A stretch of DNA of 64,000 bases from Metopolophium dirhodum (Eukaryota > Arthropoda > Insecta > Hemiptera > Aphididae), in NCBI RefSeq assembly GCF_019925205.1, contig NC_083566.1:13764001-13828000 (forward strand), in the 5' to 3' direction. A program made the translations under genes and the position numbers. Position 1 is the stretch's first letter; the number at the start of each line of letters is the position of its first letter. The notes beneath the pieces were generated by a model, which worked only from the letters and a program-made list of their open reading frames with translations, had not been told where the DNA came from and searched no databases. Positions 38,201-52,061 of the stretch are shown here, piece after piece.

Positions 38201-41164
38201 TGCCCACAGGCAAATGCATTTTAGGAAACAAAAAAAAAAATTTTGAAAAAATTTAACTGTAAGAATACACATTACAAAGTACATACTAAAATGCACAGAA
38301 TCTTAATCAGAAAAAACTATTCAAAATATTTAGTTCATTAAAGAATAATTATTCATAGGGCACGAAGTTATCAATTTTCAAGATAATACAAAATATTCAA
38401 CTAGATATACATTACTAAAAAGAAATAATTGAAGGAAAGTGTTGGAGCCTGGAGGCAAATGCATTTTAAAAAAGAAAAAAAAAATTAAATAAATGATATT
38501 GTGGGAATGCACATTACAAACTTCAAACTAAAATGCCCAGAATCGTAAACAGAAAAATAAATTCAAAATATTTAGTCCATTAATGAATGATTATTCACAG
38601 GGCACCAAGTTATCAATTTTCAAGTCAAAACAAAATTTATAACTAAAGTTGCATTACTAAAAAAAAAATTGAAGGAGGGTGTTGGCGCCCGCAGGCAAAT
38701 GCATTTTAGGAAACCAAAATAAAATTTTGAATAAATTTAACTGTATGATTACACATTACAAAGTACAAACTAATATGCACAGCTTCTTAAACAAAAAAAA
38801 CTTTTCAAAATTTTTAGTTTATTAAAGATAAGGATTATTCAAAGGTACCAGATCGTCAATGTTCAAACAATTTGGCTAGAGGTTAAATCTTGAAAAAAAA
38901 ATTGAAGGAGGGTGTTGGCGCCCGCAGGCAAATGCATTTTAGGAAACCAAAAAAAAATTTGAAAAATTTAACTGCAGGAATACACATTACAAAGTACAAA
39001 CTAAAATGCCCAGCTTCTTAAACAAAAAAAAACTATTTAAAATATTTAGTTCATTAAAGAATAATTATTCATAGGGTACTAAGTTATCAATTTTCAAGAT
39101 AATACAAAATATTCAACTAGATATACATTACTAAAAAGAAATAATTGCCTGGTGGAAAATGCATTTTAGGAAACCAAAAAATAATTTGAAAAAATTTAAC
39201 TGCAGGAATACACATTACAAGGTACAAACTAAAATGCCCAGCTTCTTAAACAAAAAAAAATTTTCAAAATTTTTAGTTTATTAAAGATAAGGATTATTCA
39301 AAGGTACCAGATCGTCAATGTTCAAACAATTTGGCTAGAGGTTAAATCTTGAAAAAAAAATTGAAGGAGGGTGTTTGCGCCCGCAGGCAAATGCATTTTA
39401 GGAAAACCAAAAAAAAATTTGAATAAATTTAACTGTATACACATTACAAAGTTCAAACTAATATGCCCAGCTTCTTAAACAAAAAAAACTTTTCAAAATT
39501 TTTAGTTTATTGAAGATAAGGATCATTCAAAGGTACCAGATCGTCAATGTTCAAAAAATTTGGCTAGAGGTTAAATCTTAAAAAAAAAATTGAAGGAGGG
39601 TGTTGGTGCCCGCAGGCAAATGCATTTTAGGAAACCAAAAAAAAATTTTGAAAATATTTAACTGTAGCAATACTCATTACAAAGTACAAAATAAAATGCC
39701 CAGCTTCTTAAACAAAAAAAACTATTTAAAATATTTAGTTCATTAAAGAATAATTATTCATAGGGCACTAAGTTATCAATTTTCAAGATCATACAAAATA
39801 TTCAACTAGATTTACATAACTAAAAAGAAATAATTGCCTGGAGGAAAATGCATTTTAGGAAACCAAAAAAAAATTTGAAAAAATTAAACTACTTTGTAAT
39901 GTGTATTCCATTACAAAGTACAAACTAAAATGCCCAGCTTCTTAAACAAAAAAAAAACTATTTAAAATATTTAGTTCATTAAAGATAAGGATCATTCAAA
40001 GGTACTATGTGATTGATTTACATTACTAAAAAGAAAAAATTGAAAGAGGGTGTTGGAGCCTGGAGGCAAATGCATTTTAAAAAAGAAAAACAAAATTAAA
40101 TAAATGATATTGTAGGAATACACATTACAAACTTCAAACTAAAATGCCCAGAATCGTAAACAGAAAAATAAATTCAAAATATTTAGTCCATTAATGAATG
40201 ATTATTCACAGGGCACCAAGTTATCAATTTTCAAGTCAAAACAAAATTTATAACTTAAGTTGCATTACTAAAAAAAAAATTGAAGGAGGGTGTTGACGCC
40301 CGCAGGCAAATGCATTTTAGGAAACCAAAAAAAAATTTGAATAATTTAACTGCAGGAATACACATTACAAAGTACAAACTAGAATGCCCAGCTTCTTAAG
40401 GATAAGGATCATTCAAAGGTACCAGATCGTCAATGTTCAAAAAATTTGGCTTGAGGTTAAATCTTAAAAAAAAAATTGAAGGAGGGTGTTGGTGCCCGCA
40501 GGCAAATGCATTTTAGGAAACCAAAAAAAAATTTTGAAAATATTTAACTGTAGCAATACTCATTACAAAGTACAAAATAAAATGCCCAGCTTCTTAAACA
40601 AAAAAAACTATTTAAAATATTTAGTTCATTAAAGAATAATTATTCATAGGGCACTAAGTTATCAATTTTCAAGATCATACAAAATATTCAACTAGATTTA
40701 CATAACTAAAAAGAAATAATTGCCTGGAGGAAAATGCATTTTAGGAAACCAAAAAAAAATTTGAAAAAATTAAACTACTTTGTAATGTGTATTCCATTAC
40801 AAAGTACAAACTAAAATGCCCAGCTTCTTAAACAAAAAAAAAACTATTTAAAATATTTAGTTCATTAAAGATAAGGATCATTCAAAGGTACTATGTGATT
40901 GATTTACATTACTAAAAAGAAAAAATTGAAGGAGGGTGTTGGAGCCTGGAGGCAAATGCATTTTAAAAAAGAAAAACAAAATTAAATAAATGATATTGTA
41001 GGAATACACATTACAAACTTCAAACTAAAATGCCCAGAATCGTAAACAGAAAAATAAATTCAAAATATTTAGTCCATTAATGAATGATTATTCACAGGGC
41101 ACCAAGTTATCAATTTTCAAGTCAAAACAAAATTTATAACTAAAGTTGCATTACTAAAAAAAAA
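35276..41164. repeat. Higher-order repeat unit 1 (5889 bp)
   Basis: Starts at the monomer reading CATTTTAGGAAATC. It contains two near-identical blocks of about 1925 bp (starts 35276 and 37201), then a tail with two 886-bp sub-units that carry the hairpin monomer at 39890 and 40776. Confidence 0.85.
39890..39920. repeat. Hairpin-bearing satellite monomer, first of eleven
   Basis: TACTTTGTAATG, a 7-nt loop, then CATTACAAAGTA: a perfect 12-bp stem. The left arm with loop is the reverse complement of GAATACACATTACAAAGTA found in ordinary monomers. Other copies start at 40776, 45780, 46666, 51673, 52903, 53789, 54676, 55907, 56793 and 63445. Confidence 0.9.
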
Positions 41165-44100
41165 ATTGAAGGAGGGTGTTGGCGCCCGCAGGCAAATGCA
41201 TTTTAGGAAATCAAAAAAAAATTTTGAATAAATTTAACTGTATACACATTACAAAGTTCAAACTAATATGCCCAGCTTCTTAAACAAAAAAAAACTATTT
41301 AAAATATTTAGTTCATTAAAGATAAGGATTATTCAAAGGTACCAGATCAGAAAAACGGAAAAAACTATTCAAAATATTTAGTTCATTAAAGAATAATTAT
41401 TCATAGGGCACGAAGTTATCAATTTTCAAGATAATACAAAATATTCAACTAGATTTACATAACTAAAAAGAAATCATTGAAGGAGGGTGTTGGAGCCTGG
41501 AGGCGAATGCATTTTAAAAAAGAAAAACAAAATTAAATAAATGATATTGTAGGAATACACATTACAAACTTCAAACTAAAATGCCCAGAATCGTAAACAG
41601 AAAAATAAATTCAAAATATTTAGTCCATTAATGAATGATTATTCACAGGGTACCAAGTTATCAATTTTCAAGTCAAAACAAAATTTATAACTAAAGTTGC
41701 ATTACTAAAAAATAAATTGAAGGAGGGTGTTGGCGCCCGCAGGCAAATGCATTTTAGGAAAACAAAAAAAAATTTGAAAAAAATTAACTGCAGGAATACA
41801 CTTTACAAAGTACAAACTAAAATGCCCAGCTTCTTAAACAAAAAAAAACTATTTAAAATATTTAGTTCATTAAAGATAAGGATCATTCAAAGGTATCAGA
41901 TCGTCAATGTTCAAAAAATTTGGCTAGAGGTTAAATCATAAAAAAAAAATTGAAGGAGGGTGTTGGCGCCCGCAGGCAAATGCATATTAGGAAAACAAAA
42001 AAAACTTTGAAAAAATTTAACTTGCAGGAATACACATTACAAAGTACAAACTAGAATGCCCAGCTTCTTAAGGATAAGGATCATTCAAAGGTACCAGATC
42101 GTCAATGTTCAAAAAATTTGGCTAGAGGTTAAATCTTAAAAAAAAAATTGAAGGAGGGTGTTGGTGCCCACAGGCAAATGCATTTTAGGAAACAAAAAAA
42201 AAAATTTTGAAAAAATTTAACTGTAAGAATACACATTACAAAGTACATACTAAAATGCACAGAATCTTAATCAGAAAAAACTATTCAAAATATTTAGTTC
42301 ATTAAAGAATAATTATTCATAGGGCACGAAGTTATCAATTTTCAAGATAATACAAAATATTCAACTAGATATACATTACTAAAAAGAAATAATTGAAGGA
42401 AGGTGTTGGAGCCTGGAGGCAAATGCATTTTAAAAAAGAAAAAAAAAATTAAATAAATGATATTGTGGGAATGCACATTACAAACTTCAAACTAAAATGC
42501 CCAGAATCGTAAACAGAAAAATAAATTCAAAATATTTAGTCCATTAATGAATGATTATTCACAGGGCACCAAGTTATCAATTTTCAAGTCAAAACAAAAT
42601 TTATAACTAAAGTTGCATTACTAAAAAAAAAATTGAAGGAGGGTGTTGGCGCCCGCAGGCAAATGCATTTTAGGAAACCAAAATAAAATTTTGAATAAAT
42701 TTAACTGTATACACATTACAAAGTACAAACTTATATGCGCAGCTTCTTAAACAAAAAAAACTTTTTAAAATATTTAGTTCATTAAAGATAAGGATTATTC
42801 AAAGATACCAGATCGTCAATGTTTAAAAAATTTGGCTAGAGGTAAAATCATAAAAAAAATTGAAGGAGGGTGTTGGCGCCCGCAGGCAAATGCATTATAG
42901 GAAACCAAAAAAAAATTTGAAAAAATTTAACTGTATGATTACACATTAAAAAGTACAAACTAATATGCACAGCTTCTTAAACCAAAAAAACTTTTCAAAA
43001 TATTTAGTTCATTAAAGATAAGGATTATTCAAAGGTACCAGATCGTCAATGTTCAAAAAATTTGGCTAGAGGTTAAATCTTAAAAAAAAAATTGAAGGAG
43101 GGTGTTGGCGCCCGCAGGCAAATACATTTTAGGAAATCAAAAAAAAATTTTGAATAAATTTAACTGTATACACATTACAAAGTTCAAACTAATATGCCCA
43201 GCTTCTTAAACAAAAAAAAACTATTTAAAATATTTAGTTCATTAAAGATAAGGATTATTCAAAGGTACCAGATCAGAAAAACGGAAAAAACTATTCAAAA
43301 TATTTAGTTCATTAAAGAATAATTATTCATAGGGCACGAAGTTATCAATTTTCAAGATAATACAAAATATTCAACTAGATTTACATAACTAAAAAGAAAT
43401 CATTGAAGGAGGGTGTTGGAGCCTGGAGGCGAATGCATTTTAAAAAAGAAAAACAAAATTAAATAAATGATATTGTAGGAATACACATTACAAACTTCAA
43501 ACTAAAATGCCCAGAATCGTAAACAGAAAAATAAATTCAAAATATTTAGTCCATTAATGAATGATTATTCACAGGGTACCAAGTTATCAATTTTCAAGTC
43601 AAAACAAAATTTATAACTAAAGTTGCATTACTAAAAAATAAATTGAAGGAGGGTGTTGGCGCCCGCAGGCAAATGCATTTTAGGAAAACAAAAAAAAATT
43701 TGAAAAAAATTAACTGCAGGAATACACTTTACAAAGTACAAACTAAAATGCCCAGCTTCTTAAACAAAAAAAAACTATTTAAAATATTTAGTTCATTAAA
43801 GATAAGGATCATTCAAAGGTATCAGATCGTCAATGTTCAAAAAATTTGGCTAGAGGTTAAATCATAAAAAAAAAATTGAAGGAGGGTGTTGGCGCCCGCA
43901 GGCAAATGCATATTAGGAAAACAAAAAAAACTTTGAAAAAATTTAACTTGCAGGAATACACATTACAAAGTACAAACTAGAATGCCCAGCTTCTTAAGGA
44001 TAAGGATCATTCAAAGGTACCAGATCGTCAATGTTCAAAAAATTTGGCTAGAGGTTAAATCTTAAAAAAAAAATTGAAGGAGGGTGTTGGTGCCCACAGG

Positions 44101-47055
44101 CAAATGCATTTTAGGAAACAAAAAAAAAAATTTTGAAAAAATTTAACTGTAAGAATACACATTACAAAGTACATACTAAAATGCACAGAATCTTAATCAG
44201 AAAAAACTATTCAAAATATTTAGTTCATTAAAGAATAATTATTCATAGGGCACGAAGTTATCAATTTTCAAGATAATACAAAATATTCAACTAGATATAC
44301 ATTACTAAAAAGAAATAATTGAAGGAAAGTGTTGGAGCCTGGAGGCAAATGCATTTTAAAAAAGAAAAAAAAAATTAAATAAATGATATTGTGGGAATGC
44401 ACATTACAAACTTCAAACTAAAATGCCCAGAATCGTAAACAGAAAAATAAATTCAAAATATTTAGTCCATTAATGAATGATTATTCACAGGGCACCAAGT
44501 TATCAATTTTCAAGTCAAAACAAAATTTATAACTAAAGTTGCATTACTAAAAAAAAAATTGAAGGAGGGTGTTGGCGCCCGCAGGCAAATGCATTTTAGG
44601 AAACCAAAATAAAATTTTGAATAAATTTAACTGTATGATTACACATTACAAAGTACAAACTAATATGCACAGCTTCTTAAACAAAAAAAACTTTTCAAAA
44701 TTTTTAGTTTATTAAAGATAAGGATTATTCAAAGGTACCAGATCGTCAATGTTCAAACAATTTGGCTAGAGGTTAAATCTTGAAAAAAAAATTGAAGGAG
44801 GGTGTTGGCGCCCGCAGGCAAATGCATTTTAGGAAACCAAAAAAAAATTTGAAAAATTTAACTGCAGGAATACACATTACAAAGTACAAACTAAAATGCC
44901 CAGCTTCTTAAACAAAAAAAAACTATTTAAAATATTTAGTTCATTAAAGAATAATTATTCATAGGGTACTAAGTTATCAATTTTCAAGATAATACAAAAT
45001 ATTCAACTAGATATACATTACTAAAAAGAAATAATTGCCTGGTGGAAAATGCATTTTAGGAAACCAAAAAATAATTTGAAAAAATTTAACTGCAGGAATA
45101 CACATTACAAGGTACAAACTAAAATGCCCAGCTTCTTAAACAAAAAAAAATTTTCAAAATTTTTAGTTTATTAAAGATAAGGATTATTCAAAGGTACCAG
45201 ATCGTCAATGTTCAAACAATTTGGCTAGAGGTTAAATCTTGAAAAAAAAATTGAAGGAGGGTGTTTGCGCCCGCAGGCAAATGCATTTTAGGAAAACCAA
45301 AAAAAAATTTGAATAAATTTAACTGTATACACATTACAAAGTTCAAACTAATATGCCCAGCTTCTTAAACAAAAAAAACTTTTCAAAATTTTTAGTTTAT
45401 TGAAGATAAGGATCATTCAAAGGTACCAGATCGTCAATGTTCAAAAAATTTGGCTAGAGGTTAAATCTTAAAAAAAAAATTGAAGGAGGGTGTTGGTGCC
45501 CGCAGGCAAATGCATTTTAGGAAACCAAAAAAAAATTTTGAAAATATTTAACTGTAGCAATACTCATTACAAAGTACAAAATAAAATGCCCAGCTTCTTA
45601 AACAAAAAAAACTATTTAAAATATTTAGTTCATTAAAGAATAATTATTCATAGGGCACTAAGTTATCAATTTTCAAGATCATACAAAATATTCAACTAGA
45701 TTTACATAACTAAAAAGAAATAATTGCCTGGAGGAAAATGCATTTTAGGAAACCAAAAAAAAATTTGAAAAAATTAAACTACTTTGTAATGTGTATTCCA
45801 TTACAAAGTACAAACTAAAATGCCCAGCTTCTTAAACAAAAAAAAAACTATTTAAAATATTTAGTTCATTAAAGATAAGGATCATTCAAAGGTACTATGT
45901 GATTGATTTACATTACTAAAAAGAAAAAATTGAAAGAGGGTGTTGGAGCCTGGAGGCAAATGCATTTTAAAAAAGAAAAACAAAATTAAATAAATGATAT
46001 TGTAGGAATACACATTACAAACTTCAAACTAAAATGCCCAGAATCGTAAACAGAAAAATAAATTCAAAATATTTAGTCCATTAATGAATGATTATTCACA
46101 GGGCACCAAGTTATCAATTTTCAAGTCAAAACAAAATTTATAACTTAAGTTGCATTACTAAAAAAAAAATTGAAGGAGGGTGTTGACGCCCGCAGGCAAA
46201 TGCATTTTAGGAAACCAAAAAAAAATTTGAATAATTTAACTGCAGGAATACACATTACAAAGTACAAACTAGAATGCCCAGCTTCTTAAGGATAAGGATC
46301 ATTCAAAGGTACCAGATCGTCAATGTTCAAAAAATTTGGCTTGAGGTTAAATCTTAAAAAAAAAATTGAAGGAGGGTGTTGGTGCCCGCAGGCAAATGCA
46401 TTTTAGGAAACCAAAAAAAAATTTTGAAAATATTTAACTGTAGCAATACTCATTACAAAGTACAAAATAAAATGCCCAGCTTCTTAAACAAAAAAAACTA
46501 TTTAAAATATTTAGTTCATTAAAGAATAATTATTCATAGGGCACTAAGTTATCAATTTTCAAGATCATACAAAATATTCAACTAGATTTACATAACTAAA
46601 AAGAAATAATTGCCTGGAGGAAAATGCATTTTAGGAAACCAAAAAAAAATTTGAAAAAATTAAACTACTTTGTAATGTGTATTCCATTACAAAGTACAAA
46701 CTAAAATGCCCAGCTTCTTAAACAAAAAAAAAAACTATTTAAAATATTTAGTTCATTAAAGATAAGGATCATTCAAAGGTACTATGTGATTGATTTACAT
46801 TACTAAAAAGAAAAAATTGAAGGAGGGTGTTGGAGCCTGGAGGCAAATGCATTTTAAAAAAGAAAAACAAAATTAAATAAATGATATTGTAGGAATACAC
46901 ATTACAAACTTCAAACTAAAATGCCCAGAATCGTAAACAGAAAAATAAATTCAAAATATTTAGTCCATTAATGAATGATTATTCACAGGGCACCAAGTTA
47001 TCAATTTTCAAGTCAAAACAAAATTTATAACTAAAGTTGCATTACTAAAAAAAAA
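41165..47055. repeat. Higher-order repeat unit 2 (5891 bp)
   Basis: Near-exact copy of unit 1, including the 1926-bp doublet (41165, 43091) and hairpin monomers at 45780 and 46666. Few differences are seen, such as AAATACATTTT at 43125 in place of AAATGCATTTT. Confidence 0.85.
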
Positions 47056-50000
47056 ATTGAAGGAGGGTGTTGGCGCCCGCAGGCAAATGCATTTTAGGAA
47101 ATCAAAAAAAAATTTTGAATAAATTTAACTGTATACACATTACAAAGTTCAAACTAATATGCCCAGCTTCTTAAACAAAAAAAAACTATTTAAAATATTT
47201 AGTTCATTAAAGATAAGGATTATTCAAAGGTACCAGATCAGAAAAACGGAAAAAACTATTCAAAATATTTAGTTCATTAAAGAATAATTATTCATAGGGC
47301 ACGAAGTTATCAATTTTCAAGATAATACAAAATATTCAACTAGATTTACATAACTAAAAAGAAATCATTGAAGGAGGGTGTTGGAGCCTGGAGGCGAATG
47401 CATTTTAAAAAAGAAAAACAAAATTAAATAAATGATATTGTAGGAATACACATTACAAACTTCAAACTAAAATGCCCAGAATCGTAAACAGAAAAATAAA
47501 TTCAAAATATTTAGTCCATTAATGAATGATTATTCACAGGGTACCAAGTTATCAATTTTCAAGTCAAAACAAAATTTATAACTAAAGTTGCATTACTAAA
47601 AAATAAATTGAAGGAGGGTGTTGGCGCCCGCAGGCAAATGCATTTTAGGAAAACAAAAAAAAATTTGAAAAAAATTAACTGCAGGAATACACTTTACAAA
47701 GTACAAACTAAAATGCCCAGCTTCTTAAACAAAAAAAAACTATTTAAAATATTTAGTTCATTAAAGATAAGGATCATTCAAAGGTATCAGATCGTCAATG
47801 TTCAAAAAATTTGGCTAGAGGTTAAATCATAAAAAAAAAATTGAAGGAGGGTGTTGGCGCCCGCAGGCAAATGCATATTAGGAAAACAAAAAAAACTTTG
47901 AAAAAATTTAACTTGCAGGAATACACATTACAAAGTACAAACTAGAATGCCCAGCTTCTTAAGGATAAGGATCATTCAAAGGTACCAGATCGTCAATGTT
48001 CAAAAAATTTGGCTAGAGGTTAAATCTTAAAAAAAAAATTGAAGGAGGGTGTTGGTGCCCACAGGCAAATGCATTTTAGGAAACAAAAAAAAAAATTTTG
48101 AAAAAATTTAACTGTAAGAATACACATTACAAAGTACATACTAAAATGCACAGAATCTTAATCAGAAAAAACTATTCAAAATATTTAGTTCATTAAAGAA
48201 TAATTATTCATAGGGCACGAAGTTATCAATTTTCAAGATAATACAAAATATTCAACTAGATATACATTACTAAAAAGAAATAATTGAAGGAAGGTGTTGG
48301 AGCCTGGAGGCAAATGCATTTTAAAAAAGAAAAAAAAAATTAAATAAATGATATTGTGGGAATGCACATTACAAACTTCAAACTAAAATGCCCAGAATCG
48401 TAAACAGAAAAATAAATTCAAAATATTTAGTCCATTAATGAATGATTATTCACAGGGCACCAAGTTATCAATTTTCAAGTCAAAACAAAATTTATAACTA
48501 AAGTTGCATTACTAAAAAAAAAATTGAAGGAGGGTGTTGGCGCCCGCAGGCAAATGCATTTTAGGAAACCAAAATAAAATTTTGAATAAATTTAACTGTA
48601 TACACATTACAAAGTACAAACTTATATGCGCAGCTTCTTAAACAAAAAAAACTTTTTAAAATATTTAGTTCATTAAAGATAAGGATTATTCAAAGATACC
48701 AGATCGTCAATGTTTAAAAAATTTGGCTAGAGGTAAAATCATAAAAAAAATTGAAGGAGGGTGTTGGCGCCCGCAGGCAAATGCATTATAGGAAACCAAA
48801 AAAAAATTTGAAAAAATTTAACTGTATGATTACACATTAAAAAGTACAAACTAATATGCACAGCTTCTTAAACCAAAAAAACTTTTCAAAATATTTAGTT
48901 CATTAAAGATAAGGATTATTCAAAGGTACCAGATCGTCAATGTTCAAAAAATTTGGCTAGAGGTTAAATCTTAAAAAAAAAATTGAAGGAGGGTGTTGGC
49001 GCCCGCAGGCAAATACATTTTAGGAAATCAAAAAAAAATTTTGAATAAATTTAACTGTATACACATTACAAAGTTCAAACTAATATGCCCAGCTTCTTAA
49101 ACAAAAAAAAACTATTTAAAATATTTAGTTCATTAAAGATAAGGATTATTCAAAGGTACCAGATCAGAAAAACGGAAAAAAACTATTCAAAATATTTAGT
49201 TCATTAAAGAATAATTATTCATAGGGCACGAAGTTATCAATTTTCAAGATAATACAAAATATTCAACTAGATTTACATAACTAAAAAGAAATCATTGAAG
49301 GAGGGTGTTGGAGCCTGGAGGCGAATGCATTTTAAAAAAGAAAAACAAAATTAAATAAATGATATTGTAGGAATACACATTACAAACTTCAAACTAAAAT
49401 GCCCAGAATCGTAAACAGAAAAATAAATTCAAAATATTTAGTCCATTAATGAATGATTATTCACAGGGTACCAAGTTATCAATTTTCAAGTCAAAACAAA
49501 ATTTATAACTAAAGTTGCATTACTAAAAAATAAATTGAAGGAGGGTGTTGGCGCCCGCAGGCAAATGCATTTTAGGAAAACAAAAAAAAATTTGAAAAAA
49601 ATTAACTGCAGGAATACACTTTACAAAGTACAAACTAAAATGCCCAGCTTCTTAAACAAAAAAAAACTATTTAAAATATTTAGTTCATTAAAGATAAGGA
49701 TCATTCAAAGGTATCAGATCGTCAATGTTCAAAAAATTTGGCTAGAGGTTAAATCATAAAAAAAAAATTGAAGGAGGGTGTTGGCGCCCGCAGGCAAATG
49801 CATATTAGGAAAACAAAAAAAACTTTGAAAAAATTTAACTTGCAGGAATACACATTACAAAGTACAAACTAGAATGCCCAGCTTCTTAAGGATAAGGATC
49901 ATTCAAAGGTACCAGATCGTCAATGTTCAAAAAATTTGGCTAGAGGTTAAATCTTAAAAAAAAAATTGAAGGAGGGTGTTGGTGCCCACAGGCAAATGCA

Positions 50001-52061
50001 TTTTAGGAAACAAAAAAAAAAATTTTGAAAAAATTTAACTGTAAGAATACACATTACAAAGTACATACTAAAATGCACAGAATCTTAATCAGAAAAAACT
50101 ATTCAAAATATTTAGTTCATTAAAGAATAATTATTCATAGGGCACGAAGTTATCAATTTTCAAGATAATACAAAATATTCAACTAGATATACATTACTAA
50201 AAAGAAATAATTGAAGGAAGGTGTTGGAGCCTGGAGGCAAATGCATTTTAAAAAAGAAAAAAAAAATTAAATAAATGATATTGTGGGAATGCACATTACA
50301 AACTTCAAACTAAAATGCCCAGAATCGTAAACAGAAAAATAAATTCAAAATATTTAGTCCATTAATGAATGATTATTCACAGGGCACCAAGTTATCAATT
50401 TTCAAGTCAAAACAAAATTTATAACTAAAGTTGCATTACTAAAAAAAAAATTGAAGGAGGGTGTTGGCGCCCGCAGGCAAATGCATTTTAGGAAACCAAA
50501 ATAAAATTTTGAATAAATTTAACTGTATGATTACACATTACAAAGTACAAACTAATATGCACAGCTTCTTAAACAAAAAAAACTTTTCAAAATTTTTAGT
50601 TTATTAAAGATAAGGATTATTCAAAGGTACCAGATCGTCAATGTTCAAACAATTTGGCTAGAGGTTAAATCTTGAAAAAAAAATTGAAGGAGGGTGTTGG
50701 CGCCCGCAGGCAAATGCATTTTAGGAAACCAAAAAAAAATTTGAAAAATTTAACTGCAGGAATACACATTACAAAGTACAAACTAAAATGCCCAGCTTCT
50801 TAAACAAAAAAAAAACTATTTAAAATATTTAGTTCATTAAAGAATAATTATTCATAGGGTACTAAGTTATCAATTTTCAAGATAATACAAAATATTCAAC
50901 TAGATATACATTACTAAAAAGAAATAATTGCCTGGTGGAAAATGCATTTTAGGAAACCAAAAAATAATTTGAAAAAATTTAACTGCAGGAATACACATTA
51001 CAAGGTACAAACTAAAATGCCCAGCTTCTTAAACAAAAAAAAATTTTCAAAATTTTTAGTTTATTAAAGATAAGGATTATTCAAAGGTACCAGATCGTCA
51101 ATGTTCAAACAATTTGGCTAGAGGTTAAATCTTGAAAAAAAAATTGAAGGAGGGTGTTTGCGCCCGCAGGCAAATGCATTTTAGGAAAACCAAAAAAAAA
51201 TTTGAATAAATTTAACTGTATACACATTACAAAGTTCAAACTAATATGCCCAGCTTCTTAAACAAAAAAAACTTTTCAAAATTTTTAGTTTATTAAAGAT
51301 AAGGATCATTCAAAGGTACCAGATCGTCAATGTTCAAAAAATTTGGCTAGAGGTTAAATCTTAAAAAAAAAATTGAAGGAGGGTGTTGGTGCCCGCAGGC
51401 AAATGCATTTTAGGAAACCAAAAAAAAATTTTGAAAATATTTAACTGTAGCAATACTCATTACAAAGTACAAAATAAAATGCCCAGCTTCTTAAACAAAA
51501 AAAACTATTTAAAATATTTAGTTCATTAAAGAATAATTATTCATAGGGCACTAAGTTATCAATTTTCAAGATCATACAAAATATTCAACTAGATTTACAT
51601 AACTAAAAAGAAATAATTGCCTGGAGGAAAATGCATTTTAGGAAACCAAAAAAAAATTTGAAAAAATTAAACTACTTTGTAATGTGTATTCCATTACAAA
51701 GTACAAACTAAAATGCCCAGCTTCTTAAACAAAAAAAAAACTATTTAAAATATTTAGTTCATTAAAGATAAGGATCATTCAAAGGTACTATGTGATTGAT
51801 TTACATTACTAAAAAGAAAAAATTGAAGGAGGGTGTTGGAGCCTGGAGGCAAATGCATTTTAAAAAAGAAAAACAAAATTAAATAAATGATATTGTAGGA
51901 ATACACATTACAAACTTCAAACTAAAATGCCCAGAATCGTAAACAGAAAAATAAATTCAAAATATTTAGTCCATTAATGAATGATTATTCACAGGGCACC
52001 AAGTTATCAATTTTCAAGTCAAAACAAAATTTATAACTAAAGTTGCATTACTAAAAAAAAA
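47056..52061. repeat. Higher-order repeat unit 3, one sub-unit short (5006 bp)
   Basis: Same order as units 1 and 2 (doublet at 47056 and 48982), but with a single hairpin monomer (51673). It is shorter by about 885 bp, one sub-unit. It shares the AAATACATTTT variant (near 49013) with unit 2. Confidence 0.85.
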
